Origin: RYN-230 sp963768945
GTDB taxonomy: Bacteria; Actinomycetota; Actinomycetes; Streptosporangiales; Streptosporangiaceae
NCBI GenBank assembly: GCA_963768945.1
Contig: CAVYJW010000006.1
Location: 434,001 to 498,000 of the forward strand
DNA length: 64,000 nt
Direction: 5' to 3'
In this document: in pieces, positions 24,886 to 33,494 of the stretch
How the letters are laid out: the number at the start of each line of letters is the position of its first letter
How positions within the stretch are numbered: the stretch's first letter is position 1
The notes under the pieces: generated by a model
Databases searched by the model: none
What the model was told of the DNA's origin: nothing
The model's input: only the letters and a program-made list of their open reading frames with translations
Made by a program: the position numbers and the translations under genes

Positions 24886-25170
24886 GTGATCACCGCGATC
24901 GTTCTGTTGAAGGCCGATGTGTCACGGATCCCCGAAACGGCAGAGGTAATCGCCCGGATCCCGCAGGTCACCGAGGTCTACTCGGTCACCGGCGACTTCG
25001 ACCTGGTGGCCCTGGTCCGGGTGCGTGCGCACGAGGAACTGGCTGACGTCATCCCTGGCACCCTCAACCGAGTCGACGGCGTCACCCACACCGAGACGCA
25101 CATCGCGTTCCGCACCTATTCGCGGCACGACCTCGAGGCCGCGTTCGCGCTCGGCTACGACGAAGGCTGA
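24886..25170 (+). CDS. Stand-alone Lrp/AsnC ligand-binding (RAM) domain protein
   Basis: 94 residues from GTG 24886, AAGGAGG 6 bases upstream. It is only the alpha-beta effector half of an Lrp/AsnC regulator: ITAIVLLKADVSRIPETAEVI, EVYSVTGDFDLVALVRV and HIAFRTYSRHDLEAAFALG. The DNA-binding helix-turn-helix is absent by design; such short family members occur throughout actinomycetes beside trpD. They form oligomers that bind amino acids or modulate full-length partners. Its place upstream of, and convergent with, trpD hints at a link to amino-acid status, which is inference. Confidence 0.85.
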   Translation: MITAIVLLKADVSRIPETAEVIARIPQVTEVYSVTGDFDLVALVRVRAHEELADVIPGTLNRVDGVTHTETHIAFRTYSRHDLEAAFALGYDEG

Positions 25171-25203
25171 GCCTGGGAGGACGACCCCCGGCCGCTACCA
25201 AAG

Positions 25204-26271
25204 CTAGCCAGACTGGGCTAGCCGCTGGCTGGCCGCCACCCAGCGGGCCAGTAGATCCGCCGCCGCCCCGGAATCGAGGCCCGCGCTGGCCCGGGCGAAC
25301 GCGTCGGTGAGGGCCGTGTCCAGCGCCTCGGCTCCCGGGACCCCGGCGGCCGCGGCGAGCGCCGCGGCGGCATTGAGCAGCACGGTGTCCCGCACCGGGC
25401 CCCGCTTACCGCCCAGTACCGCGTGGGCGACCGCCGCGTTGTGCTCGCGATCACCCCCGCGCAGATCCTCCGGCAAGGCCCGCTCCAGCCCCAGCACCGC
25501 CGGATCGAATACGGTCTGGGCCACCGTGCCGTCGTGCACCACCCAGACCGTGGAGGTGGTCGTGGGGGTCAGCTCGTCCAGTCCGTCGTCGCCGTGGAAG
25601 ACCAGCGCCGAGCAGCCGCGCCCGGCCAGCACCCCGGCGACGACCCCGCCCATCCGCGGGTCCGAGACGCCCACCGCCTGGGCCCCCGGCCGGGCCGGGT
25701 TGCACACCGGGCCGAGGAGGTTGAACACGGTGGGCACGCCGAGCTCGCTCCGCGCGACCGACGCGTGCCTCAGGGCGGGGTGGTAGAGCGGCGCGAAAAG
25801 GAACGCGATCCCTGTCTCCTCGGCGAGCTGGGCGCTAGCCGCCGGGGGCAGGTCGATGACCACGCCCAGCGCCTCGAGGACATCCGCGGTGCCGCACGCG
25901 GACGAGGCGGCGCGGCCGCCGTGCTTGACTACCCGGACGCCGGCGGCCGCCGCGACGATGGCGCCCATCGTGGAGATGTTCACCGTGTGCGCGCCGTCAC
26001 CGCCGGTGCCGACCAGGTTGACGAGGTCGCCGGGCACGCTGATCGGGGTGGCCTTGCGCAGCATCACCTGGGCCAGCGCGGTCAGCTCAGCGGGCGTCTC
26101 GCCCTTCATGCGCAGGGCCACGCCGAACCCGGCCACCTGGACCGGGGTCGCCGCGCCCTCCATGATCTCGTTCATGGCCCAGGCGGCCTCGTCCGCACTG
26201 AGGGTCTCGCCCCGGATCAGCGCGCCGATCAAGGCGCGCCAGGACAGCGCCCGCGGCGCGGTCGGTTGCAT
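25204..26271 (-). CDS. trpD: Anthranilate phosphoribosyltransferase
   Basis: 355 residues from ATG 26271 (GAAGG 5 bases upstream). It adds phosphoribosyl pyrophosphate to anthranilate in tryptophan synthesis. Motifs: GTGGDGAHTVNIST (PRPP/Mg site, near residue 90), KHGGRAASSACGTADVLEALG, and HPALRHASVARSELGVPTVFNLLGP. The DG-DELTPT segment is also typical. Full length. The other trp genes are not in the window; in Streptomyces this gene also stands apart, beside the cytochrome oxidase genes. Confidence 0.95.
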   Translation of the reverse strand: MQPTAPRALSWRALIGALIRGETLSADEAAWAMNEIMEGAATPVQVAGFGVALRMKGETPAELTALAQVMLRKATPISVPGDLVNLVGTGGDGAHTVNISTMGAIVAAAAGVRVVKHGGRAASSACGTADVLEALGVVIDLPPAASAQLAEETGIAFLFAPLYHPALRHASVARSELGVPTVFNLLGPVCNPARPGAQAVGVSDPRMGGVVAGVLAGRGCSALVFHGDDGLDELTPTTTSTVWVVHDGTVAQTVFDPAVLGLERALPEDLRGGDREHNAAVAHAVLGGKRGPVRDTVLLNAAAALAAAAGVPGAEALDTALTDAFARASAGLDSGAAADLLARWVAASQRLAQSG

Positions 26272-26291
26272 CGGGGCCTTCGCCGGCCCGC

Positions 26292-26696
26292 TCAGCCGCC
26301 GGCCTGGGCGGACAGGTGCTCGGCCCGCTGGCGCATCAGGCCCGCGAGGGCGGCCGCGAATGCGACCGGATCGATCGGGTGGCTGGTCACGGCGTCCGCG
26401 CCGGACCAGGTGGCGAGCCAGCCATCGTCCGCCCGGCCCACCACCAGCAGCACTGGCGGGCAGTCGTGGATCTCGTCCTTGGCCTGGCGGCAGACGCCCA
26501 TCCCGCCGGCCGGTTGCGCCTCGCCGTCCAGGACCATGACGTCCACGCCGCCCGCGTCGAGCAGGCGGATGAGCGCCGGCTCGGTGGCCACCGGGATGAT
26601 CTCGGCCTCGGGCACGTCGGGGGCGGGACGCCGCCCGATGGCAAGCTGCATGCGGGCGCGGGTGTCCGCATCGTGGCTGTAGACAACGACCTTCAT
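26292..26696 (-). CDS. Atypical receiver-domain protein
   Basis: 134 residues from ATG 26696, transcribed toward trpD with a 20-base gap. It has a receiver-like fold with an acceptor-position Asp57 (VDVMVLDGE), but the N-terminal acidic pair is reduced to SHDAD and the conserved Lys of the TKP motif is replaced (TSHPIDP). There is no output domain. The family lies beside trpD and ctaE in related genomes. It may be a degenerate or phosphorylation-independent receiver. Confidence 0.7.
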   Translation of the reverse strand: MKVVVYSHDADTRARMQLAIGRRPAPDVPEAEIIPVATEPALIRLLDAGGVDVMVLDGEAQPAGGMGVCRQAKDEIHDCPPVLLVVGRADDGWLATWSGADAVTSHPIDPVAFAAALAGLMRQRAEHLSAQAGG

Positions 26697-26763
26697 GAAG
26701 TGGATGGTACCGACACGGGGGGTCGGCCGACGCTCGCCTACGGGTTGTCGTAATAATGACCTC

Positions 26764-27411
26764 GTGGCCACCGCATCCGTCACCGAGAAGGCACCCACTC
26801 CCCGCCCGCCCACCGCGCGGCCGAACCTGGTCAGCGTGGGCACCATCGTGTGGCTTTCCTCGGAACTCATGTTCTTCGCGGCACTGTTCGCGATCTACTT
26901 CACGATCCGCTCGGTAGACAAGGGCAACGGTATCCCCTGGCCGGGCGCCCACCTCGACCTCACCCTGGGAGCGATCAACACCACGGTCCTGCTGCTGTCC
27001 AGCGTGACCTGCCAGCTCGGGGTGTTCGCGGTCGAGCGCGGGCAGGTCAGGCGGGCCGGCCGGATCTGGCAGGTGTCGCGCTGGGGACTGCGCGAGTGGT
27101 ACGTCCTGTCGTTCCTGATGGGCCTGTACTTCGTCTGCGGGCAGGGCTTCGAGTACTACAGCCTGGTCCACGACCAGCACCTGACCCTGTCCTCCAGCGC
27201 GTACGGCTCCGTGTTCTTCATTCCCACCGGGTTTCACGGGCTGCACGTGACCGGCGGGCTCATCGCGTTCCTGTTCGTGTTGGGCCGTACCTACGTGGCC
27301 AAGACCTTCACGCACGAGCAGCAGGTCAGCGCGATCGTTGTCTCCTACTACTGGCACTTCGTGGATGTCGTGTGGATCGGGCTGTTCACCACGATCTACC
27401 TCATCCACTGA
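26764..27411 (+). CDS. ctaE: Cytochrome c oxidase subunit III
   Basis: 215 residues from GTG 26764. Five membrane helices, with the family signatures GTIVWLSSELMFFAALFAIYF, the EYY motif after GQGF, FFIPTGFHGLHVTGG and SYYWHFVDVVWIGLF. It is part of the aa3-type oxidase in the cytoplasmic membrane, which in actinobacteria forms a supercomplex with cytochrome bcc. It heads the ctaE-qcrC-qcrA-qcrB operon; the 84-base gap to qcrC shows no terminator. Confidence 0.95.
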   Translation: MATASVTEKAPTPRPPTARPNLVSVGTIVWLSSELMFFAALFAIYFTIRSVDKGNGIPWPGAHLDLTLGAINTTVLLLSSVTCQLGVFAVERGQVRRAGRIWQVSRWGLREWYVLSFLMGLYFVCGQGFEYYSLVHDQHLTLSSSAYGSVFFIPTGFHGLHVTGGLIAFLFVLGRTYVAKTFTHEQQVSAIVVSYYWHFVDVVWIGLFTTIYLIH

Positions 27412-27495
27412 GGGCCGCTGCGCCGAATACGTCAATAGAGCAGCGGTCTACCTCCCTAACCACAAGAGCACAGACCAGAAGACGAGGGCTCTCCA

Positions 27496-28299
27496 TTGAG
27501 CTGGATCATCGCGCGGCGCCGGCGTCCGGTCGCCGGATATGCCGTGGTGCTGCTTGGGCTCATCGCGGTGGGCGTCATCTACGCGGCGTTCACCGCCCAG
27601 GGCAGCCCGGCCTCCGCGTCCTCCCCCGCCGCCTCCCAGCGCGACACCAGCCTGGGCCGGCAGTTGTTCGTGCAGAACTGCTCCAGCTGCCATGGCTTCA
27701 TGGCCCAGGGCACGAGTTCCGGGCCGAGCCTGATCGGGGTGGGCGCGGCGGCAGTGAACTTCCAGGTCAGCACCGGCCGGATGCCGCTCAAGGAAATTGA
27801 CGCCGAGGCGCCGCGCAAGCTGCCTGTGCTCACCCCGGCGCAGACCCAGGAGATCGCGGCCTACATCGCGTCGCTTGGCGGCGGCCCGGCTATCCCGGAC
27901 GCCGCCCAGGTGAGCACCAGAGGCGCGGACGTGGGTCTGGGCCAGGAACTGTTCACCACGAACTGCGCCCAGTGCCACAACTTCGTGGGGGCGGGCGGTG
28001 CGCTCACCTACGGGAAGTACGCTCCCGCGCTCACCCAGTCCACGCCGACCCAGATCTACGAGGCCATGCTCACCGGCCCGGAGGCCATGCCCGTGTTCAA
28101 CGACAGCACGATCACGCCGAGTGAGAAGCGTGACATCATCGCGTACGTAACGCAGACACGCTCCTCGCCCAACCCCGGCGGCTTCAGCCTCGGCCGGATC
28201 GGGCCAGTCACCGAGGGGCTCGTCGGCTGGATCGGCGGAATCGGCGCGCTAGTCCTGGCCGCGATCTGGATCACGGCGAAGCGGCGGGTGCACGAATGA
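27496..28299 (+). CDS. qcrC: Diheme cytochrome c subunit of the bcc complex
   Basis: 267 residues, TTG start at 27496 with GAGGG 7 bases upstream. An N-terminal membrane anchor (about 13-35), two haem c sites CSSCHG and CAQCHN, and a C-terminal membrane helix (GWIGGIGALVLAAIWIT). The diheme design replaces the separate soluble cytochrome c in actinobacteria and passes electrons from the Rieske centre to the CuA site of CtaC. Overlaps qcrA by ATGA. Confidence 0.95.
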   Translation: MSWIIARRRRPVAGYAVVLLGLIAVGVIYAAFTAQGSPASASSPAASQRDTSLGRQLFVQNCSSCHGFMAQGTSSGPSLIGVGAAAVNFQVSTGRMPLKEIDAEAPRKLPVLTPAQTQEIAAYIASLGGGPAIPDAAQVSTRGADVGLGQELFTTNCAQCHNFVGAGGALTYGKYAPALTQSTPTQIYEAMLTGPEAMPVFNDSTITPSEKRDIIAYVTQTRSSPNPGGFSLGRIGPVTEGLVGWIGGIGALVLAAIWITAKRRVHE

Positions 28300-29381
28300 G
28301 CAGCACAGAGGGATACCCGGGAGACGTCCATCCCGTTGACCCGGAGGCTGGCGAGCCCGGGACCTCACGGGCCCCGCACCGGGTGATCGGCACACCGCCG
28401 CCCGCGGAGGAGCGGACGCTGCTGGGCACGGCCCGATCCGACGCGCCGGCGACCCCGCCCCGGGAACTGCCCGCTGACCCTGACGACCTGGCCGTGGCCA
28501 ACCGGGCCGAGAAGATCATCGCCGCCCTGTTCATCCTGTCCATGCTGGCTGGGATCGGGTTTATCGCGGCCTACATCGGGCTGCCCGTCAGCGTCTCGGT
28601 GGACGCGGTGCTGCGGTCCAACCTGGCGCTCGGCATCTCCATGGCCGTGGCCTTCCTCGCGCTGGGCGTGGGCGCCGTCATCTGGGTCCGGCGCCTGATG
28701 CCGGACGTGGAGCTCACCGAGGCCCGCAAGCCGCTGGCCTCGGCGGAGGAGGACCGGAAGGCGTTCGCGGAGACGTTCCGTGAGGGCGCGGAGGCCAGCC
28801 AGTTCGTCAAGCGGCCCATCCTGCGCCGGACCCTGATCGCCGCCACGGTGCCGCTGGTCCTCGCGCCGATAGTCCTGCTGCGCGACCTGGGTCCGCTGCC
28901 GGGCACCAAGCTGCGGTACACCGTGTGGCGCAAGGGACTGCGGCTGGTGATCGCTGACACCGGCAGGCCGATCAAGCCGGCCGAGTTCGACTCGCCGGGC
29001 GGGATGATCACCGTGATCCCCGAGGGCTACGAGGACAACGACGACGCACTGGTCAAGGCCACGGTGATCATCATCAAGTTCGAGCCGGGCGAGCTGAAGC
29101 CCCCCACGAACTCGAAGTGGGTCGTGGAGAACATCGTCGCGTACTCGAAGATCTGCACCCACGTCGGCTGCCCGGTGGCGCTCTACGAGCAGACTACGCA
29201 CCACATCCTGTGCCCCTGCCACCAGTCCACGTTCGACGCCACCCGGGGCGCCACGGTGCTCTTCGGCCCGGCGAACCGCCCACTGCCGCAGCTGCCGATG
29301 GGCGTGAACTCCGAGGGGTACCTGGTCGCGCTCAGTGACTTCAAAGTTCCGGTCGGCCCAAGCTTCTGGGAGCGGGGATGA
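28296..29381 (+). CDS. qcrA: Rieske iron-sulfur subunit of the bcc complex
   Basis: 361 residues. A Pro/Glu-rich cytoplasmic N-terminus is followed by three hydrophobic helices (two around residues 75-135, one near 175-195), the extended actinobacterial form. The C-terminal Rieske domain has CTHVGCPV and CPCHQS, giving the two Cys and two His ligands of the [2Fe-2S] cluster. It receives electrons from menaquinol. The gene overlaps both neighbours by ATGA. Confidence 0.95.
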   Translation: MSSTEGYPGDVHPVDPEAGEPGTSRAPHRVIGTPPPAEERTLLGTARSDAPATPPRELPADPDDLAVANRAEKIIAALFILSMLAGIGFIAAYIGLPVSVSVDAVLRSNLALGISMAVAFLALGVGAVIWVRRLMPDVELTEARKPLASAEEDRKAFAETFREGAEASQFVKRPILRRTLIAATVPLVLAPIVLLRDLGPLPGTKLRYTVWRKGLRLVIADTGRPIKPAEFDSPGGMITVIPEGYEDNDDALVKATVIIIKFEPGELKPPTNSKWVVENIVAYSKICTHVGCPVALYEQTTHHILCPCHQSTFDATRGATVLFGPANRPLPQLPMGVNSEGYLVALSDFKVPVGPSFWERG

Positions 29382-31123
29382 GTAGTACCAACGAGGCCCC
29401 GGCCGGCACCGCCCGCGAAGGCCCGATCGAAAAGGTGCTCGAGGGTACCGGAACCTTCCTCGACGACCGGCTGCACGCCGCCAAGGGCGCGCGCACCCTG
29501 CTGAGGAAGGTGTTCCCGGACCACTGGACGTTCCTGCTGGGCGAGATCATCCTGTACTCGTTCATCATCCTGCTGCTCACCGGCGTGTTCCTGACGCTGT
29601 TCTTCCAGCCCAGCATGACTTCCGTGGTCTATCACGGCACCTATTCGAGGCTCGATGGCGTGCGGATGAGCGAAGCCTATGCCTCGACGCTGCACATCAG
29701 CTTTGACGTGCGCGGCGGGCTGCTCATGCGGCAGATCCACCACTGGGCGGCCGACCTGTTCATGGCGGGCATCATGGCCCACATGATCAGGATCTTCTTC
29801 ACCGGGGCATACCGGAAGCCCCGCGAGCTCAACTGGCTCATCGGGATCGTCCTGTTCACGCTGGGCCTGCTGGAAGGCCTCTTCGGGTACTCGCTGCCCG
29901 ACGACCTGCTGTCCGGGGCGGGCCTGCGCATCCTGGAAGGCGTGCTCCTGGGGATCCCCATCGTCGGGACCTACCTGTCGTTCTTCCTGTTCGGCGGCCA
30001 GTTCCCCGGCACCGACATCATCCCGCGGATGTACATCATCCACGTGCTGCTGATCCCCGGGCTGCTGCTGGCCCTGATCACCGCGCACCTGTTCCTGATG
30101 TTCCACCAGAAGCACACCCAGATGCCGGGCAAGGGGCGCACCGACAAGAACGTCGTGGGCCAGCCGCTCTACCCGTACTTCATGGCCAAGACCGGGGCGT
30201 TCTTCTTCTTCACCTTCGGCGTGCTGGCCCTGCTGGGCTGCCTGGCCCAGATCAACCCGATCTGGCTGTACGGCCCGTACAACCCGGTGGCCATGTCCGC
30301 GGGCTCCCAGCCGGACTTCTATATGGGCATGCTCGAAGGCGCGCTGCGGATCTTCCCCAACTGGTCGTGGAACCTCTGGGGGCACACGTTCGCCTGGAAT
30401 GTGCTCATCCCGGCCCTGGTGCCGCTGGGGTTCCTGTTCACGGCGGCCGCGCTCTGGCCGTTCCTGGAACGCTGGATTACTGGGGATACACGCGAGCATC
30501 ACGTCAACGACCGGCCGCGTAACGCGGCCACCCGGACCGCCATCGGCATCGCCGTCATCACCTGGTACGGGATCATGTGGCTGGAAGGCGCGAACGACGT
30601 CATCGCCGAGCACTTCAGCATCTCGCTGTACACCACCACGGAGATCGCCCGGTACGCCGTGTTCATCGGGCCGGTGATCGCCTACATCCTGACCAAGCGG
30701 ATCTGCCTCGGGCTGCAGCGTAAAGATGCCGCGGCGCTGCTGCACGGCTACGAGACCGGCATCATTTACCAGCGCCCGAGCGGCGAGTACATCGAGTTGC
30801 ACGCGCCGTTGCCGGAGGATAAGCGCGCTGAGCTGGAGGCCAGGTTAACCAGCGCGCTGCCGCTGGAGGCGGGCGCGGACGACGACAGCGGGGTGCCCGA
30901 CCCGGCCACCCGGGGGCCGGTCGGCAAGCTCCGGCTGGCCCTCAACCGGGTGATCAGCGAGAGCGTCCCGCTCCCGGTGGGCAACGGCCATGGGACCAAC
31001 GGGCACGGCAACGGGCACGGCGGTAACGGTCACGGTGAGACGGAACGCGCCGCCGTCACCGCTGGCGAGGCCGACAAGACGGTTCTCGGGCAGGGCGACC
31101 CGGAGGATCCCGGCGACCACTGA
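29378..31123 (+). CDS. qcrB: Cytochrome b subunit of the bcc complex
   Basis: 581 residues. Eight or nine membrane helices carry the two b haems: ligand His pairs lie in RQIHHWAADLF/AHMIRIF and in IHVLLIPG/ITAHLFLMFHQKHT. The menaquinol oxidation motif region includes PDFYMGMLEGALR, typical of actinobacterial QcrB. The C-terminal extension is hydrophilic and includes a Gly/Asn/His repeat (about residues 534-553, NGHG units) that could bind metal ions. QcrB is the target of drugs such as telacebec in mycobacteria. A strong terminator follows 15 bases after the stop. Confidence 0.95.
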   Translation: MSSTNEAPAGTAREGPIEKVLEGTGTFLDDRLHAAKGARTLLRKVFPDHWTFLLGEIILYSFIILLLTGVFLTLFFQPSMTSVVYHGTYSRLDGVRMSEAYASTLHISFDVRGGLLMRQIHHWAADLFMAGIMAHMIRIFFTGAYRKPRELNWLIGIVLFTLGLLEGLFGYSLPDDLLSGAGLRILEGVLLGIPIVGTYLSFFLFGGQFPGTDIIPRMYIIHVLLIPGLLLALITAHLFLMFHQKHTQMPGKGRTDKNVVGQPLYPYFMAKTGAFFFFTFGVLALLGCLAQINPIWLYGPYNPVAMSAGSQPDFYMGMLEGALRIFPNWSWNLWGHTFAWNVLIPALVPLGFLFTAAALWPFLERWITGDTREHHVNDRPRNAATRTAIGIAVITWYGIMWLEGANDVIAEHFSISLYTTTEIARYAVFIGPVIAYILTKRICLGLQRKDAAALLHGYETGIIYQRPSGEYIELHAPLPEDKRAELEARLTSALPLEAGADDDSGVPDPATRGPVGKLRLALNRVISESVPLPVGNGHGTNGHGNGHGGNGHGETERAAVTAGEADKTVLGQGDPEDPGDH

Positions 31124-31137
31124 GGGACTGCGGGCAG

Positions 31138-31171
31138 GGTCCCCGGGACACGGTCTCGTGTCCCGGGGACC
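31138..31171. terminator. Terminator between qcrB and the L,D-transpeptidase
   Basis: A perfect 15-bp stem (GGTCCCCGGGACACG at 31138-31152, complement 31157-31171) with the four-base loop GTCT. Followed by TCTCTGT on the plus strand. It ends the ctaE-qcrCAB operon and can serve the convergent gene as well. Confidence 0.9.
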
Positions 31172-31204
31172 TCTCTGTACCCGGTAACTCCGCCCAGGGG
31201 ATGG

Positions 31205-32554
31205 TCAGGCGGCCGCGAGCCGGCTGCCGACGGGGCTGACCCGCACCGCGTCGCCGGTGGCGCTGCCCGCGAGCAGCTTGCGCCAGCCGAGGAAGTAGAT
31301 GGTCCAGCCGTCGCCCCAGGTCCCGGCGACCGGGCTGCCCACCACGCTGATCGGGTCGCCCAGCATCGAATGGCCGTAGAACCAGGCCGCATAGCCAGGG
31401 GCGACGTTGACGCAGCCGTGGCTCACGTTGGTGACCCCCTGCTCACCCACGGACCAGGGGGCGCTGTGCACGTAGTCACCACTGAACGTGAACTGGATGG
31501 CGTCGTAGACCAGCTCGTTGTAGTAGCCGGGCATCCCCGGGCCCACGCCGTAGCTGGCCGAGTTCATGTCCACCGGGCTGCCCATGGCAAAGGACAGATA
31601 CCGGCCGTCCGGGGTGTCCATCCCGGGCCGTCCGGTGCTGACCGGCCAGTCGCCGGCGAGCCTGCCGTTCCACCAGACCTTCATGTAATGGGTGGCGGCG
31701 CTGGCTACTGCGATGAGCGAGTCACCGATCCGGAAGTGCTGGCTCAGGCTGGCCCGGCCGTAGACGCCAGGCGCGCCCTGCAGGCCGGCCAGGTGCGCGG
31801 TGAAGTGCACCCGGGTGTGCGCGGGCCAGTAGCGCCGGGGCCGGAACCACACGCTCTTGCTGGTCACCCAGTACCAGGCCCCGGTGACCGGCTTGCTCGA
31901 CCAGATCTGCAGCGCGCGCTCCACCGCGGCCTTGTCGGTGATGGGCCGGCTGAAATCGATCATGATGGGCATGCCCACGCCGACCGTCTCGCCCGCGCCC
32001 AGCGTCGTGGCGGCGGTGAAGGTGCGGCGAGGCCGCAGCGTGCGGAATGTGCTGGCCATGACGGTGCGCTGGCCGCGGGAATCGACGGCCGTCGCGGTGA
32101 CCCGGTAGGTCCGCGACGGCGCCAGCGCCCAGCGCGTGCGCCAGCTGCGGGAGCCCGGGGTGTACGTCCCGGCCAGGGCCTGGCCGGCTGCCGCCTGGCT
32201 CCCCGCAGCCTTCCCGGCCATGGTGCGCACGCTCACCCCGGTCAGCCTGCCGTCCCGGACCGCGACCCGGATGCCCAGGTCCGGCCGAAGGTCGACGGGG
32301 GCAGCGGCCCCCTGTGAGGCCCTGGAACGCCTGCTGGCCGCCTGAGCTGAGCGGGCCTGGGTGATGATACCCGGCGCCGCACCGCGCGTTCCTGGGCCGC
32401 TCAGGCCCGCGACGATGGCGTCCCCCACCCGGCGGCTCAGGGACCCGTGGCCCAGGGACCCGTGGCCCAGGGACCCCTGGCCCAGGGAACCGTGGCCCAG
32501 GGAACCGTGGCCCAGGGAACCGTGGCCCGGGATTAACCGCCTCCTGGGCGCCAC
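31205..32554 (-). CDS. L,D-transpeptidase (YkuD) with bacterial Ig-like domains
   Basis: Up to 449 residues. From about residue 90 it follows the Ldt plan of actinobacteria: two Ig-like domains (about 90-185 and 190-275), a YkuD domain with the catalytic SHGCVN motif, and a C-terminal cap. It makes 3-3 peptidoglycan cross-links outside the membrane. The segment before the Ig domains in this frame is a GHGSL repeat and has no export signal. An apparent signal-anchor segment lies upstream in another frame (32555-32822). The gene is therefore frameshifted, mis-sequenced, or uses an undetected start; a protein beginning at GTG 32554 would stay in the cytoplasm. Confidence 0.75.
   Translation of the reverse strand: MAPRRRLIPGHGSLGHGSLGHGSLGQGSLGHGSLGHGSLSRRVGDAIVAGLSGPGTRGAAPGIITQARSAQAASRRSRASQGAAAPVDLRPDLGIRVAVRDGRLTGVSVRTMAGKAAGSQAAAGQALAGTYTPGSRSWRTRWALAPSRTYRVTATAVDSRGQRTVMASTFRTLRPRRTFTAATTLGAGETVGVGMPIMIDFSRPITDKAAVERALQIWSSKPVTGAWYWVTSKSVWFRPRRYWPAHTRVHFTAHLAGLQGAPGVYGRASLSQHFRIGDSLIAVASAATHYMKVWWNGRLAGDWPVSTGRPGMDTPDGRYLSFAMGSPVDMNSASYGVGPGMPGYYNELVYDAIQFTFSGDYVHSAPWSVGEQGVTNVSHGCVNVAPGYAAWFYGHSMLGDPISVVGSPVAGTWGDGWTIYFLGWRKLLAGSATGDAVRVSPVGSRLAAA
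32436..32525. repeat. 15-bp tandem repeat x6 in the L,D-transpeptidase N-terminus
   Basis: Six 15-base units of the type CCCAGGGAACCGTGG (plus strand), the last three being identical. On the minus strand they encode GHGSL repeats in the transpeptidase frame, or GPRFP repeats in the frame of the signal-anchor segment. Confidence 0.9.
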
Positions 32555-32822
32555 TCCGGTGCGCCGGGCCAGCGCCGTGGCGCTCCCCCGGGGTGGCTGA
32601 GCTGAACATCAGATTGCCGCTGACGATGGTCACCTTCGCGTGCGGCGCTTGCGCGGGCGGGCCCGCCCCGGCGCACCAGGCGATGACCAGCAGGCTAGCG
32701 GTCCCCGCCCCGACTAGGCCGGCAGTTCCGGCCAGGCTGGCCGGGACTGCCCTTGACCCGATGTACTGACTCCATCCGCGGTGCGCACGCACGCGGAAAC
32801 CCTCCGGTCTCTCCCCCGACAC
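32555..32822 (-). pseudogene. Out-of-frame signal-anchor segment of the L,D-transpeptidase
   Basis: From GTG 32822, with AGGGGG 7 bases upstream, one minus-strand frame encodes a basic N-terminus and a hydrophobic segment (AGLVGAGTASLLVIAWCAGAG), then APHAKVTIVSGN. The last stretch is like the start of the first Ig-like domain region in other actinobacterial Ldt proteins. The frame then runs through the GPRFP repeat and into nonsense relative to the transpeptidase frame, which is offset by one base. The good ribosome site and signal-anchor argue that this is the true 5' end of the same gene. Confidence 0.55.
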
Positions 32823-32988
32823 GATCCGACCCCCTGGTGCCTTCTGGCGGCCACACGCCTTCCGCCCGGCCCTGCCCGGCCGCGTATTCTGTAATGGCTT
32901 CGTTACTTTAAGTAATCAGCGCAGGCCTGAGCATAACGCCCGACGAAACGACTGGCGAGCCAGCGGAGAAGTGTCGGCCGCAGGATTA

Positions 32989-33038
32989 CGTGATCAGACG
33001 ATTGGTGTCGTGATTGCGACACCAATCGTCTGATCACG
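32989..33038. repeat. Long intergenic hairpin, copy 1 (22-bp perfect arms)
   Basis: Arms 32989-33010 and 33017-33038 are exactly complementary over 22 bases and enclose the loop TGATTG. Each arm begins CGTGATCAGACGAT. The same arm sequence, with two compensated base-pair changes, recurs at 49027-49076. It lies 60 bases beyond the stop of ctaF, on the upstream side of the L,D-transpeptidase gene, so it may end the ctaCDF transcript. It is markedly less GC-rich than its surroundings. No other gene-like sequence was found in 32823-33098. Confidence 0.9.
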
Positions 33039-33098
33039 AACGCCACGCGTGACTGCGGGGACTGGTGAAAGCTGGTGGGGCTGGTGAGGTGAAGGCGG

Positions 33099-33494
33099 CT
33101 AGTGAGCGTATATGCCGCGGTAGTACTCGAAGACGAAGCCGATCGTGGTGAGGAAGACGGCCAGCAGCCCGATCAGGAACAGCCACCAGCCGATGGCCAC
33201 GCCGAATGCGGCCAGGGAGCAGGCCAGGCCCACGTACAGCGGCCACCAGCTGTGCGGGCTGAAGAAACCCAGCTCGCCCGTGCCCTCCTCGATCTCGCCG
33301 TCCGGATTGTCCTCGGGCCGCTCCGGCAGCCGCCGCCCGGTGAACAGCAGGTAGAACCCGGTCAGGAAGGCCAGGCCCACCGCCAGCGCGAGGGCGGCGG
33401 TGCCCGTCGGGTCCTTGGAGAAGTACCAGTAGACGATGTCAACAACGCCGAAGAAAATCGCGCAGCCGACGAACAGGGTTCCCTCAAACTTCAT
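33099..33494 (-). CDS. ctaF: Cytochrome c oxidase subunit IV, actinobacterial type
   Basis: 131 residues from ATG 33494, GGGGAGG about 6 bases upstream. Four hydrophobic helices in two pairs (about 7-27, 33-52, 85-103, 104-125) flank an acidic loop containing ERPEDNPDGEIEEGTGELG and FFSPHSWWP, the hallmark of CtaF. It is a structural subunit of the aa3 oxidase. Last gene of the ctaC-ctaD-ctaF run. Confidence 0.93.
   Translation of the reverse strand: MKFEGTLFVGCAIFFGVVDIVYWYFSKDPTGTAALALAVGLAFLTGFYLLFTGRRLPERPEDNPDGEIEEGTGELGFFSPHSWWPLYVGLACSLAAFGVAIGWWLFLIGLLAVFLTTIGFVFEYYRGIYAH

Noticed and set aside
29183..30802. Minus-strand frame of 539 codons opposite qcrB
   Set aside because: Gln/Asp/His-rich shadow; antisense to cytochrome b.
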